Positions 9,083 to 18,336 of a DNA stretch of 64,000 bases are shown here, one piece after another. This stretch comes from an uncultured Dialister sp. (GTDB lineage Bacteria > Bacillota > Negativicutes > Veillonellales > Dialisteraceae), in the NCBI GenBank assembly GCA_902462205.1, contig CABQAR010000007.1:13206-77205 (forward strand), in the 5' to 3' direction. Below the pieces are notes generated by a model, which saw only the letters and a list, made by a program, of their open reading frames with translations, did not search any database and had not been told where the DNA came from. How positions within the stretch are numbered: the first letter of the stretch is position 1; every line of letters starts with the position of its first letter. The position numbers and the translations under genes were made by a program.

Positions 9083-9490
9083 TTACGTCCGGAAATCAAA
9101 TCCGATGATTTCATACCGGAGTCCTTTTTCCAGAAGGAATGGCTTCAGATCCGCCTGAAAACGCCATATCTCTCCGGGCGCAAGACTGTCTATTTTATCT
9201 GCCTTCATATCTACGATACGCCCGTCCTGGTTCAGGATGACCACATGGATCATCAGCCCGTGATACGTCATGTCCGTCGTATTGTTTCGCACCCGTCCCA
9301 CGATGGAATTATGAATCAGGCCGCGCTTCCACCTGCTTCCCAGCACCTGTATGGCGTTATCCCCCTTATCGATGCGTACCACGCCGGAAGGGAGCGCCTT
9401 CGGAGAAAAATCCGGCTCATCGCCGCATCCCGCCATCCCGATGACCGCCACAAGCATGGCGGCAGCAAGCATTTTCTTCCCCTGGCCCAC
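9083..9490 (-). CDS. Small lipoprotein with FxLYD-like domain
   Basis: 135 aa. The GTG at 9490 has GGGAG 8 nt upstream and gives an N terminus with two lysines before the hydrophobic core; the ATG at 9472 would remove them. Lipobox IGMAGC (Cys near residue 22) marks a lipid-anchored exported protein. The mature part (GRVRNNTTDMTYHGLMIHV...LAPGEIWRFQADL) resembles FxLYD/DUF3426-like beta-sandwich domains found in Firmicutes lipoproteins. Role unknown. It lies alone between the NSS genes and a pseudouridine synthase. Confidence 0.7.
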   Translation of the reverse strand: MGQGKKMLAAAMLVAVIGMAGCGDEPDFSPKALPSGVVRIDKGDNAIQVLGSRWKRGLIHNSIVGRVRNNTTDMTYHGLMIHVVILNQDGRIVDMKADKIDSLAPGEIWRFQADLKPFLLEKGLRYEIIGFDFRT

Positions 9491-9593
9491 GAAATCATCT
9501 CCCTGCGAACGCTGCCATCACAAAAGCATATTTGATCTGTCCCGATGATTATTCCTATACGTCTATTGTATACCTTTTACCATTTTTTCCAAC

Positions 9594-10484
9594 TCAGGAA
9601 AAATATTTTTTTATGAAAGGCACTTCACTCGTAGTAAAGGCCTGCCCATCCAGATAGGAAAGTAGGTGCCCCTTTTCCCTGAAGGAAAAAGAAATCTTCC
9701 ATGCGCAGAGAAGCTGCCCCTTTTCCCCATAGCTGCGGTTGGTTTCCTTTTTTCCGTATTTGTCATCGCCGAGGATAGGATGGCCGATATAGGCAAGCTG
9801 GCTCCGTATCTGGTGCGTCCGCCCCGTCATGAGCCTGCATTCCACGAGTGACAGCCCGTTTTTTTCCTGCCTCACCCGGTAACGGGTCACCGCCGTCTTC
9901 GATCCTTTGACGGATTCGTCGGAAAGAAAAACCCTGTTCTGCTTCGCGTCCTTGAACAGGTAATGGGTCAGCACCCCCTCTTCCGCCGGCAGCCTTCCGG
10001 ATACGGCGCACAGATATGTTTTCTCCATCTCATGGTTCCTGATCACCCTGTCAAGGATTTCCTTGCTTTCCTTGTTCTTGGCGATCACCATCAGACCGCC
10101 CGTATTGAAATCGATGCGGTGCACCATGTAGGCCTGCCCTTCCCCCTTTTCCGCCAGATAAGCATTCACTCCGTCGATTAGGGTTCTTTTCATTTTCCCC
10201 GTGCTGTCCATGCAGAGGATGCCTGCCTTTTTATGGACGACAAGGATATTTTCATCTTCATAAATAATGATGAAATCACGGGGCTTTTCTTTTTCAAGGA
10301 CATAAGAAGCCACCCGGTCCCCCTCGCAAAGGCGATAGGCACCTTCCTCTTTCCTCCCGTTCACCTTCAATTTCTTCGTGCGGATGGCCTTCATCACCAT
10401 GCCGTGGGGCCATCCCTCTTTCTCTTCCATGAACCGGTCAAGACGTTTTCCGGCCTCCTGCCGATCCACCAAAAATTCTTTCAT
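9594..10484 (-). CDS. RluA-family pseudouridine synthase
   Basis: 296 aa: an N-terminal S4 RNA-binding domain (about residues 10-60) followed by the RluA catalytic fold. HRIDFNTGGLMVIAKN (about 122-137) carries the catalytic Asp of the HRxD motif, and MTGRTHQIRSQL is a further family motif. It isomerises specific uridines in rRNA or tRNA. The domain order is that of RluC/RluD/YlyB-type enzymes; which RNA position it modifies cannot be told. Confidence 0.9.
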   Translation of the reverse strand: MKEFLVDRQEAGKRLDRFMEEKEGWPHGMVMKAIRTKKLKVNGRKEEGAYRLCEGDRVASYVLEKEKPRDFIIIYEDENILVVHKKAGILCMDSTGKMKRTLIDGVNAYLAEKGEGQAYMVHRIDFNTGGLMVIAKNKESKEILDRVIRNHEMEKTYLCAVSGRLPAEEGVLTHYLFKDAKQNRVFLSDESVKGSKTAVTRYRVRQEKNGLSLVECRLMTGRTHQIRSQLAYIGHPILGDDKYGKKETNRSYGEKGQLLCAWKISFSFREKGHLLSYLDGQAFTTSEVPFIKKYFS

Positions 10485-10666
10485 CCTAAAGCCTTTCTAT
10501 GAATAAGGTTTTCCTGCTTCATGCGCTCCCCTGTTTCCGAAGAAAATAATACCGCTCTTGATAAAATAATCTGCCTGACAGAAAACACTGCAGCCCTTTT
10601 ATTTTTCATTCCCTTGCGCTAAAGTCTGCCGCGCATTCCGGCATCCATATGCATTCATTATATTAC

Positions 10667-10700
10667 AAAAACGCAGCCTGCCGTATAAGACAAGCTGCGT
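10667..10700 (-). terminator. Terminator of the 158-aa secreted protein gene
   Basis: Minus-strand hairpin ACGCAGC...GCTGCGT followed by TTTTTG, 35 nt past the stop at 10735. Confidence 0.75.
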
Positions 10701-10734
10701 CCGCATCATTTTATTTCATTTACCCCGGCAGGAA

Positions 10735-11211
10735 TTAAACGGAATCCTTCGTCAGCCGGTACAGATTGACATACATTTCCTTCGCGTTGTCCGATGTATC
10801 CTTCACATCTGCCCCGTTGTAGGAAACAGGCTGGCCGTTTTCGTCATAAGCGGCCGTATTCTTGTTGAGCAGCCTGTAACGGATATCTGATCCAAACTGG
10901 TCTGCCCCGACAGCTAGTTCGGACTCCACGATGCAGCGGACCACCTTCTTATTGCCATAGGCAGGATAATCCAGCGGTGATACGTACACCTCCGTATACG
11001 CCTTGCCGCGAAGCACGGGAAGCGTGCCTGCCGGCGCATAATCCTTGACCACCGTGTCCGTATCCACGTACACACGTCGTTCACTGTCCATATAAACCAC
11101 GGCATATTTGTCATAGTCGTCAAAAAGCTTGTCCGGCTTCACGAAAGCCGCAGAAGCGATGCCCGGCGCAAGAATGCATCCTGCCAATAAAAGCGTTGCT
11201 AATTTTTTCAT
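10735..11211 (-). CDS. Predicted secreted protein, function unknown
   Basis: 158 aa from the ATG at 11211, which has AAGGAGGAACC before it. The N terminus MKKLATLLLAGCILAPGIASA is a classic signal peptide, cleaved probably after ASA; the Cys inside it does not form a convincing lipobox. The mature protein has a run of beta-strand-like segments (YAVVYMDSERRVYVDTDTV) and a conserved-looking centre around KVVRCIVESEL. Similar small exported proteins with YVDTDTV-like strands occur widely in Negativicutes, but I cannot name the family. Single-gene unit with its own terminator. Confidence 0.7.
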   Translation of the reverse strand: MKKLATLLLAGCILAPGIASAAFVKPDKLFDDYDKYAVVYMDSERRVYVDTDTVVKDYAPAGTLPVLRGKAYTEVYVSPLDYPAYGNKKVVRCIVESELAVGADQFGSDIRYRLLNKNTAAYDENGQPVSYNGADVKDTSDNAKEMYVNLYRLTKDSV

Positions 11212-11284
11212 GGTTCCTCCTTCTTTGATCGGCTGATTCATTTTCGGTTCACAGTCATTTTCCTCATTATATCACAGGAAAATG

Positions 11285-11313
11285 AAAAATCGGACAGGGG
11301 GTTCCCGTCCGAT
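11285..11313 (-). terminator. Terminator of the gloA-tcdA-peptidase operon
   Basis: Minus-strand hairpin ATCGGAC-GGGAACCCCCT-GTCCGAT then TTTTC, 15 nt after the stop at 11328. Confidence 0.8.
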
Positions 11314-11327
11314 CCATGGCGTACTGT

Positions 11328-11936
11328 CTATTTATCGGATATCCTGACAAAGCCGCCGCCGAACCTTGTATGGGCAAGCCATGCTTCCAGATTGAAGTCA
11401 TGCGTTTTGCCCTCATCCACAAGGGTGCAGACAGGTTTCCCGTCCACTTCATCGATTTTCAAGATGATCATCCAGTGCCAGTGGTAGGGTATCGGTTCAC
11501 CGCCGCTGTGGAGATTCAGAAAGCCCACCGGCCAGTCGGAAGAAAGTCCCTCTTCGATAAAAGTTTTCACCCGTTCAAGCTTCGGCGCCAGCAGATGGAT
11601 GGACGGAATGGAAAGTGCCTCCGCCTTTGCAGGAAGCCGGTGTTCCTCGAAATATTGGTTCATGCCTTCCATCAGCCACCTGGTCTTATACAGCCCGTGC
11701 ATCCGCGGTGTGGCGTATCTCCATATTTCAAGCATCTGCTGCTCTGCTTCTTCCTTCGTATTTGTTTCTTCGTTTAAAAATTTCCTTCTGGTATACGCTG
11801 CCATCGCAGAGCCTGCCGTCGGTCCGCAGCCTGCAAGCTGCTGCCGTTTCTGCGGATACCAGTCCTGGTCATAACCCAAATGGGGACGGCCATCTGCTTC
11901 GACAGTAATCCATTCCGGATGTCGGATCTCTATCAT
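11328..11936 (-). CDS. C39-like/papain-fold putative cysteine peptidase
   Basis: 202 aa, cytoplasmic (no signal peptide or membrane span). QQLAGCGPTAGSAMAAY near residue 33-49 has the Gln-x(n)-Cys-Gly-Pro-Thr arrangement of papain-fold C39-like peptidases, and YHWHWMIILKI near residue 150 supplies a candidate catalytic His, followed by a Gly/Phe-rich end. The start codon overlaps the tcdA stop by ATGA, so the two are translationally coupled. Whether it cleaves peptides, acts as a transglutaminase-like enzyme or is inactive is unknown. The link to tcdA is only positional. Confidence 0.55.
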   Translation of the reverse strand: MIEIRHPEWITVEADGRPHLGYDQDWYPQKRQQLAGCGPTAGSAMAAYTRRKFLNEETNTKEEAEQQMLEIWRYATPRMHGLYKTRWLMEGMNQYFEEHRLPAKAEALSIPSIHLLAPKLERVKTFIEEGLSSDWPVGFLNLHSGGEPIPYHWHWMIILKIDEVDGKPVCTLVDEGKTHDFNLEAWLAHTRFGGGFVRISDK

Positions 11937-12631
11937 GGATTCCCCTCCTTTAATAAATTCCTTATCGCAAATCCTGCCATCATCATGCCTGAAACAGGCG
12001 GCACGAAGGACGTGGAGCCGGGCGCGTGCCCTTCTCCGATGATTCTTGACGGCAGCTCCTTGGAATACACCACGGGAAGACGGCGGATTCCTTTTTCTTT
12101 CAGAACCTTCCGCACCTTGCGCGCCAGATGGCAGACAGACGTCTTGTGGATATCTGAAATCTGGAGCATCTCGGGACGCATCCTGTTTCCTGTCCCCATA
12201 GAAGAAATCATGGGGATCTTTAATTCGCTGCAGCCGCAGATCAATGCGATTTTCGCAGGCACGTCGTCTATGGCGTCTATAATGAAATCCGCATGAAGGC
12301 TTTTCAGAAAATCCGTGTCCTCCGGTTTGAAGTACACCTGCAGCGCTTTTGCGTCACAGTCAGGATTGATGCGGTGCGCCCGTTCCACCATGACCTCCGC
12401 CTTGGATTGTCCCATGGTCGTCAGATCCGCCACGAGCTGCCTGTTCAGATTGGATATTTCCACCGTATCCTTATCGATGAAAATCAAATGCCCCACGCCT
12501 GCACGGACAAGGGCTTCCGACGCATACGAACCCACGCCGCCGATACCGAAGACTGCCACCGTCTTCCCTGCGAGCGTTTCCAATCCTTTTTCGCCAATGA
12601 TGCGGGCCGTCCGCTGAAAAACAGGATTCAT
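11933..12631 (-). CDS. tcdA: tRNA threonylcarbamoyladenosine dehydratase (TcdA/CsdL)
   Basis: 232 aa from the ATG at 12631 (GAGGTAA upstream); in-frame sequence further upstream overlaps gloA in another frame and is not family-like. E1/ThiF-type fold: nucleotide-binding VAVFGIGGVGSYASEALVRAG (about 30-50), the Asp of FIDKDTVEISNLNRQ, and the C-terminal GSTSFVPPVSGMMMA typical of TcdA. It uses ATP to cyclise t6A at tRNA position 37 to ct6A. It lies in a tight operon: 4 nt after gloA, and overlapping the next gene. Confidence 0.9.
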   Translation of the reverse strand: MNPVFQRTARIIGEKGLETLAGKTVAVFGIGGVGSYASEALVRAGVGHLIFIDKDTVEISNLNRQLVADLTTMGQSKAEVMVERAHRINPDCDAKALQVYFKPEDTDFLKSLHADFIIDAIDDVPAKIALICGCSELKIPMISSMGTGNRMRPEMLQISDIHKTSVCHLARKVRKVLKEKGIRRLPVVYSKELPSRIIGEGHAPGSTSFVPPVSGMMMAGFAIRNLLKEGNP

Positions 12632-12635
12632 ACCG

Positions 12636-13001
12636 TTACCTCGGAATAATTTCAATCCAATAATTATCAGGATCGGCAATGAAATAAATGCCCATTGCTG
12701 GATTTTCATAACAGATACAGCCCATCTCCTTGTGCAGTGCGTGGGCCGCTTCCATATCATCCACCGCCAGTGCGAGATGGAATTCGTTTTCCCCCAGATT
12801 ATAAGGTTCCTTCCGGTCACGGAGCCATGTCAGCTCCAGAGTATGATCCGTCGTGCCGTCGCCAAGGTACACCAGTCTGAAGGAGCCGTCGGCCGCCTTC
12901 TTTTCACGGACAGGCTTCAGTCCAAGCGCCTTTTCATAAAAAGCGATGCTTTTCTCCAGATCAAGGACGTTAAAATTATTATGGTTAAAGGTAAATTTCA
13001 T
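12636..13001 (-). CDS. gloA: VOC-family lyase, lactoylglutathione lyase-like
   Basis: 121 aa from the ATG at 13001 (GAGGTG upstream). FNHNNFNVLDLEKSIAFYEKALGLKP is the glyoxalase-I N-terminal strand-helix, and Glu/His metal-ligand positions occur at the expected places (HNNFNV, HTLELT, EFHLALAV, YWIEIIPR). The protein is of glyoxalase I size, which converts the methylglyoxal-thiol hemithioacetal to a lactoyl thioester. Negativicutes often lack glutathione, so the thiol or even the reaction may differ. First gene of a three-gene operon. Confidence 0.8.
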   Translation of the reverse strand: MKFTFNHNNFNVLDLEKSIAFYEKALGLKPVREKKAADGSFRLVYLGDGTTDHTLELTWLRDRKEPYNLGENEFHLALAVDDMEAAHALHKEMGCICYENPAMGIYFIADPDNYWIEIIPR

Positions 13002-13215
13002 ATCCACACCTCTATATCGAAAATATTGATACAAGAAGTATACCACAAATGGGAATATTCTTATAGAATTTCTTTGCTTCTGCAGGAATAGGGAGAAAAC
13101 ATTTTCAAAGGCGGCACCATGTTCGCTATGTCATCGTCTTAAAAAATGTGCTATATTGGTATAAATATGATTAAAATCCGGAATGTAACCGGACGCAAAA
13201 GAAAGGTGGAGTTTG

Positions 13216-14469
13216 ATGAATATTATTGATGAACTGGAATGGCGCGGCGCCATCAATCAGCAGACCGACGAGGAAGGGCTCTATAAACTGACGGAAGAGA
13301 AATCCATTTCCCTCTACTGCGGCATCGATCCCACAGGGGACAGCATGCACATCGGCCATCTGATCCCGTTCATGATTTTGAAACGATTCCAGCTGGCAGG
13401 CCACCATCCCGTCATCCTCATCGGCGGCGCCACGGGTTCCATCGGCGATCCCAGCGGCCGCAAGACGGAACGCGTCCTCCAGACCATGGACCAGATCAGG
13501 CGGAATGCGGAGCATCTGACCGCACAGATGAAAAAACTGTTCGGCCAGGACGATTCCTTCACGATCGTCAACAACTATGACTGGCTTTCCAAGCTTTCCC
13601 TGCTAGACTTCCTCCGCGACTACGGCAAACTTTTCAATATCAACACGATGCTGGCCAAGGACGTGGTCGCTTCCCGTCTGGAAACGGGCATTTCCTTTAC
13701 GGAATTTTCCTACCAGCTCCTCCAGTCCATCGATTACAAGATGCTCTATGACAAATATAACGTGCAGCTCCAGATCGGCGGCTCCGACCAGTGGGGGAAC
13801 ATCACGAACGGCATCGACCTCATCCGCAAGATGGAAGACGCCCATGACGCTTTCGGCCTGACGATTCCGCTCATGCTCAAGGCGGACGGCACGAAATTCG
13901 GCAAAACCGCGGGCGGCGCCGTATGGCTCGACCCGAAAAAGACCTCGCCTTACGAATTTTACCAGTTCTGGTTCAATCAGGATGACAGGGACGTCATCAA
14001 ATATCTGAAATATTTCACCTTCCTTTCCAAAGAAGACATCGAAGCGCTGGAAAAAGAAGTGGCGGAACATCCGGAAAACCGGACCGCGCAGAAACGTCTG
14101 GCAGAAGAAGTCACGCGCTTCGTCCACGGGGAAGAAGGACTCACGCAGGCGCTCAGGGTCACGGAAGCCCTTTTCTCCGGCAACATCGCAGAGCTCACTG
14201 GCGAAGAAATAGAAGGCGCTTTCAGAAATACGAAGGGCGGAGAGGTTTCCGCCGCTCCGATCAATATCGTGGACGCCCTCGTGGAAGGCGGCGTTGAGAA
14301 ATCCAAACGGCAGGCAAGGGAAGATGTAACCAACGGCGCCATCCGCGTGAACGGCCTCCAGATCAGGGACACGGAAGCTTCTGTTTCCGCCCATCCGAAC
14401 ACAGACGGCCGGTTCATCATCATCCGTAAAGGAAAGAAAAATTATTTCTCCATCGCCGTGAAAAAATAA
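13216..14469 (+). CDS. tyrS: Tyrosyl-tRNA synthetase
   Basis: 417 aa. The ATG at 13216 is 5 nt after AGGTGGAG; a TTG one codon upstream is too close to that site. Class I synthetase motifs: SMHIGHLIPF (HIGH near 46) and KFGKT near residue 225, with the C-terminal S4 tRNA-binding domain (KSKRQAREDVTNGAIRVNG). It charges tRNA-Tyr in the cytoplasm. No T-box is seen in the 200 nt upstream, only a weak TATAAA-like -10 near 13160 and a small hairpin, so control differs from the T-box operon at 50.6 kb. Confidence 0.97.
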   Translation: MNIIDELEWRGAINQQTDEEGLYKLTEEKSISLYCGIDPTGDSMHIGHLIPFMILKRFQLAGHHPVILIGGATGSIGDPSGRKTERVLQTMDQIRRNAEHLTAQMKKLFGQDDSFTIVNNYDWLSKLSLLDFLRDYGKLFNINTMLAKDVVASRLETGISFTEFSYQLLQSIDYKMLYDKYNVQLQIGGSDQWGNITNGIDLIRKMEDAHDAFGLTIPLMLKADGTKFGKTAGGAVWLDPKKTSPYEFYQFWFNQDDRDVIKYLKYFTFLSKEDIEALEKEVAEHPENRTAQKRLAEEVTRFVHGEEGLTQALRVTEALFSGNIAELTGEEIEGAFRNTKGGEVSAAPINIVDALVEGGVEKSKRQAREDVTNGAIRVNGLQIRDTEASVSAHPNTDGRFIIIRKGKKNYFSIAVKK

Positions 14470-14480
14470 ACGCACCAATC

Positions 14481-14520
14481 AAAAAGGAAGCTCCTTTCTC
14501 CATCAGGATGCTTCCTTTTA
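14481..14520 (+). terminator. Bidirectional terminator between tyrS and sbcC
   Basis: AAGGAAGC...GCTTCCTT hairpin with A-rich 5' and T-rich 3' flanks, lying between two convergent stop codons; it can serve both strands. Confidence 0.8.
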
Positions 14521-14528
14521 TCATGCCT

Positions 14529-17174
14529 TTATCCGCCTATTTCAAAAGAGGCGGTGCTTCCGCTCTGCGTTTTCTTTACCCTCAGTCTGGCAGGAATTCG
14601 TTCCTCCAGTCCGCCCACATGGGAAATAAGTCCGACCAGACGGTTCCGCCCTTTCAATTCCTGCAGCGTCTTCATGGCCAGATCCAGCGATTCGGAATCG
14701 AGGCTGCCGAAACCTTCGTCGATGAACATCGCATCCAGATGGATGCCGCCTGCATATTCCTGCACCACGTCCGCCAGACCGAGCGCGAGAGAAAGGGACG
14801 CGAGGAACGTTTCTCCGCCGGACAGCGTGGAAGCCGGCCTCGTCCTTCCCGTATTGCTATCAAACACTTCCAGATCGAGCCCCGCCGTCTTTCTCGCGTC
14901 TGCCCGTTCTCCCCGCTTGCGGAGGAGCTCGTAACGGCTGCCGCTCATTTCCATCAGGCGCAGATTTGCTTTTTCCGTCACCGCGTCAAGGAGCGCGCCC
15001 AAAACGAATCTTTCCAGATTGATGCCCGTATCTTTTCCCCTTGCCACATCCCACAGATGGGAAACGAGGGAGTACTTCGCTTCGATTTCCTTTTGTGCCG
15101 TTCCCAGCTGCGCCAGCTTTTTCAGAGTGGATTGCTGCTGCCGGACCTCTGCCTCTTTTTCCGTTTTTTCCGCAGTGAGCCGTTTCATCCCTTCCAGCAG
15201 GGACTGGCGCTTTTTATTCCATTCTTCCATATCCGGCTTTCCCCGGCCGGCGATTTCCTTTTTCTCCCCTTCGACCAGTTCTGTTTCCGTATGGACCTGC
15301 TGGTCGTATTTTTTCAGTTCCCCCTCCCACGTTTCCAGTTGTGGCAGCTGTTCCCTGTACTTACGGCATTCAAACCAGTCCCCGAAGCCTGCTTCCCTGA
15401 CTTTTTCCTGTAATATCCTGTTCTTTTCTTCCGATATCCTTGCCAGTTCGGCGGATTGCTTTTCCAGAAGGTCCTTCCTTTCTTTCAGATTCTGATAGGA
15501 CAGCTCCGCCGATTTCTGATTGCTTTCGCTTTCTGTCATTTTTTTCTCAAAGGAAGAAATATCCTCATCCAGCTTCCGTATTTCCCTTTCAAGAGCCTGC
15601 GCATCCCTGTACGCCGCGGGCAACGCCTTTTCAAGCTCTGCAAGCACGGTTGCCGCCCTGTCCGCTTTTTCCTTCGCCTCCGCCAGTTCCTTTGCCTTGA
15701 ATCCGTCAGCTTCCTTCCTGCTCTTCCTGCTTTCGGCCTCCGAATCATGCATCCGGCGTTCTGCCCGTTTCACATCTTCCTCTGTCACCGAATCCGTTCC
15801 CATCGGCGCAGGATGCGGATGGGACAGAGAACCGCACACGGGGCAGGGCTTCCCCTCTTCCAGCTTTTCCGCCATGATGAAAGCCTGTCCATCCAGAAAT
15901 ACACGGTTCATGCAGAGCCAGTTCTTTTTATTCTGCTCCGCTTTTTTCTCCGCTTCCTCCGCCTTCAGGGAAAGACGTTCCGCTTCCTTTGCTTTTCTTT
16001 CGTATTCCCTTGACAGCTTCTCCGCTTCCGCCCCTGCGATTCGGTAAGAGGAAGCCGGCTGGCGGTACTGTTCCAGTCTTCCCTTTGTTTCCAGCCTTGC
16101 TTTCTGCTCCGCTTCCTGCTGTTTCAGAAAGGCGAGCATTTTGTCCGCTTCCTCCTTTGCCTTTTTCCGGGCAGGCAGTCCGTCCGCTGCGGCCTGCAGT
16201 TCCTTCCGCGCCGTCCGCTCCTGATTTTTTACACCGGCCGCTTCCGTCCATTCCTTCGTCACCAGCTGGGATGCACGGACCATTTGCACCTGTTCCCGCA
16301 GTTTCTGCTTTTCCTCTTTCTTTTCCTCCAGCCCCTTCAAAACCTTTTCCGCCATTTCCATCCGCAGAAACGCGTTAGAAAGGGAATTCACGCCGTCATA
16401 TTGCTTTAAGAACACCTGCTGCTGTCGGTCTGCTTCCATAAAAGCCTTTTCTTTCTCCTGCAGCAGATTTTCATTCAGGACGGCCTGTTTCCCCAGTTCC
16501 TCTTCCGATTCCGCATGGCAGGTGCCGAGAAGGGTTTCCTTCTGCAGTTTTCCGTCATTGTAAGATTTTTCCAGCGCCTTTGTTTCCTCCTGCAATTTCT
16601 TTTCAAAAGTCAGATAGGCCTGCGTCTGGAAAAGCTGCTGCATGATCCGCTGCCGGTCGGAGGAATCTGCCAGCAGCAGCTTGCGGAAATCTCCCTGCGG
16701 CAGCAGGATGATCTGCCGGAACTGTTCAACGCCGACCCCCAAAAGCTTCTCTACCGCTGCATCCACGCCTTTGGCTGTGATATGGCTTTTTTCATTGCCT
16801 CTTTCATCTATTTCATAGAAATCCGCCCGGCTCTTGTGTTCCACCGGCTTGCTCTTATCCCCCTTCTGCCGTTCCAGAAACTGGGTGGGGCTCCTGTATA
16901 CGCGGTAATGCTTCTCTCCGATGGCGAAATCGAATTCCACGAAGGTTTCCCTGTCGTAGCCGACGTAATTACTCCGCATCGTCTCTCCCGAACGGACGGC
17001 GCCGCTCGTCTTTCCGTAAAGGGCGTAGCACATGGCGTCAAGGATGGTGGATTTCCCTGCCCCCGTAGGGCCGCAGATGAGGAACAGCGTATTTTCCCCC
17101 AGCTCGGAAAAATCGAGTGCCTCCTCATTGGGATAGGGGCCAAAGGCGCTGATTCTGAGTCTTTCCGGTTTCAT
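14529..17174 (-). CDS. sbcC: Exonuclease SbcC (SMC-like ATPase)
   Basis: 881 aa from the ATG at 17174, whose A overlaps the sbcD stop (TGATG) and which has GGAGG upstream. Walker A GPTGAGKST at about 35-43, long coiled-coil arms, a mid-protein zinc-hook CPVCGSLSHPHP, ABC signature TLSGGETFLASLSLALG and Walker B MFIDEGFGSLD near the C terminus. Together with SbcD it forms the Mre11/Rad50-like nuclease that opens hairpins and processes double-strand ends. Last gene of nfo-DUF4153-sbcD-sbcC. Confidence 0.96.
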   Translation of the reverse strand: MKPERLRISAFGPYPNEEALDFSELGENTLFLICGPTGAGKSTILDAMCYALYGKTSGAVRSGETMRSNYVGYDRETFVEFDFAIGEKHYRVYRSPTQFLERQKGDKSKPVEHKSRADFYEIDERGNEKSHITAKGVDAAVEKLLGVGVEQFRQIILLPQGDFRKLLLADSSDRQRIMQQLFQTQAYLTFEKKLQEETKALEKSYNDGKLQKETLLGTCHAESEEELGKQAVLNENLLQEKEKAFMEADRQQQVFLKQYDGVNSLSNAFLRMEMAEKVLKGLEEKKEEKQKLREQVQMVRASQLVTKEWTEAAGVKNQERTARKELQAAADGLPARKKAKEEADKMLAFLKQQEAEQKARLETKGRLEQYRQPASSYRIAGAEAEKLSREYERKAKEAERLSLKAEEAEKKAEQNKKNWLCMNRVFLDGQAFIMAEKLEEGKPCPVCGSLSHPHPAPMGTDSVTEEDVKRAERRMHDSEAESRKSRKEADGFKAKELAEAKEKADRAATVLAELEKALPAAYRDAQALEREIRKLDEDISSFEKKMTESESNQKSAELSYQNLKERKDLLEKQSAELARISEEKNRILQEKVREAGFGDWFECRKYREQLPQLETWEGELKKYDQQVHTETELVEGEKKEIAGRGKPDMEEWNKKRQSLLEGMKRLTAEKTEKEAEVRQQQSTLKKLAQLGTAQKEIEAKYSLVSHLWDVARGKDTGINLERFVLGALLDAVTEKANLRLMEMSGSRYELLRKRGERADARKTAGLDLEVFDSNTGRTRPASTLSGGETFLASLSLALGLADVVQEYAGGIHLDAMFIDEGFGSLDSESLDLAMKTLQELKGRNRLVGLISHVGGLEERIPARLRVKKTQSGSTASFEIGG

Positions 17175-18316
17175 CAGTCTTCCTCCTTTTGCAGCGTTGC
17201 CCACAGCTTTTTCATATAGTCTTCTTCCTCTTCCGTGAACTCCCTGTCCTGGAATTCCTTATAAAACGTGCGGAACATGTCGAGCGCATCCACCTTTTTC
17301 ATCAGGTCGAAGTTCCGTTCTCCGCTGTCGCTGCTGATTTTCCTGTTTGAATGAAGGGTCATCATGTTCGGGTACCGCTGGCGAAGACGTGCCATGCCGT
17401 CAATCACGGGACCCTCGTCCAGAAGTTCAGCCATGAGGAAATCATCTTCCGCCGGATCATCCGCTTTCATCAGGTCATCGAACCGGCCTTTGATAATCCG
17501 CACATCGTGACGGGGCTTCAAGGAAACAAACCTTGTCTCCACCTGCCCTGCGCCGTCCATATTTCCTACGATGACGCCTTTTTTCTGATCCACCTCGCTA
17601 AAGGAATATTTCAGAAGGCTTCCGCTGTAACGGATATTTTCCTTTCCTCCCGCCTTCTGCGGCCCGTGCAGATGGCCGAGCGCCGTATAGTCATAAGCAT
17701 CAAACACGTCCACGCCGATCTGTTCCGTCCCTCCGATGGAAAGAGGCCGTTCCGAATCGCTGGCCACGCCGCCTGCCACATATTCATGGGCAAGGGCGAT
17801 TTTCCGCCCGTATCCCTGCATCTGTCCCAAAAGGAATTCGGACAGCGCTCGCTCTGCCTCTTCATGGCCGCGCACCTCATCCTTTCCGAAAACGATCCGC
17901 ACCTTCCCCGGTTCCGCATAGGGCATGGGAGCGAAGGCCACTTCTCCAAAGGCATCTTTCAGAATGACCGGCGATAATGTATTCGTCAGATCGCCTGCAA
18001 GGAAAAGCCCTGCATTCCGAAGCAGGCGGCTCGCAAAGGAAAGGCGCTCCGCACTATCATGGTTTCCGCTGATGACGATCATCGGCACTTTCCTTACTCC
18101 CACGATTTCCGAAACCATTTCATCAAAAAGCTCCACCGCTTCCGATGGCGGCACGGAACGGTCATACACATCCCCCGCCAGAAGGAGGACGTCCGGCTTT
18201 TCCTCATCCAAAAGAGGCAGGAACTGGTTTTTCAAGAGCCACTCCTGTTCGTCCGTCAGATAGTCCCCATAAAATAATTTGCCCAGATGCCAGTCGGCGG
18301 TATGGATAAATTTCAT
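17174..18316 (-). CDS. sbcD: Exonuclease SbcD (Mre11-like nuclease)
   Basis: 380 aa. Metallophosphoesterase motifs in order: KFIHTADWHLGK (residues 2-13), LLLAGDVYDR, VISGNHDS, and GHLHGPQ, which supply the Mn2+ ligands of Mre11/SbcD nucleases. Partner of SbcC, with a 1-nt gene overlap. Upstream gene is a DUF4153 membrane protein, 20 nt away, so all are probably one transcript with endonuclease IV. Confidence 0.96.
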   Translation of the reverse strand: MKFIHTADWHLGKLFYGDYLTDEQEWLLKNQFLPLLDEEKPDVLLLAGDVYDRSVPPSEAVELFDEMVSEIVGVRKVPMIVISGNHDSAERLSFASRLLRNAGLFLAGDLTNTLSPVILKDAFGEVAFAPMPYAEPGKVRIVFGKDEVRGHEEAERALSEFLLGQMQGYGRKIALAHEYVAGGVASDSERPLSIGGTEQIGVDVFDAYDYTALGHLHGPQKAGGKENIRYSGSLLKYSFSEVDQKKGVIVGNMDGAGQVETRFVSLKPRHDVRIIKGRFDDLMKADDPAEDDFLMAELLDEGPVIDGMARLRQRYPNMMTLHSNRKISSDSGERNFDLMKKVDALDMFRTFYKEFQDREFTEEEEDYMKKLWATLQKEED

Positions 18317-18336
18317 GATTCTCTCCCTTTTCTGCG

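Noticed and set aside
12632..12820. 63-residue N-terminal extension of TcdA
   Set aside because: Overlaps gloA in another frame and has no family similarity.
13010..13215. T-box upstream of tyrS
   Set aside because: No GGTGGTACC-type sequence or terminator in the leader.
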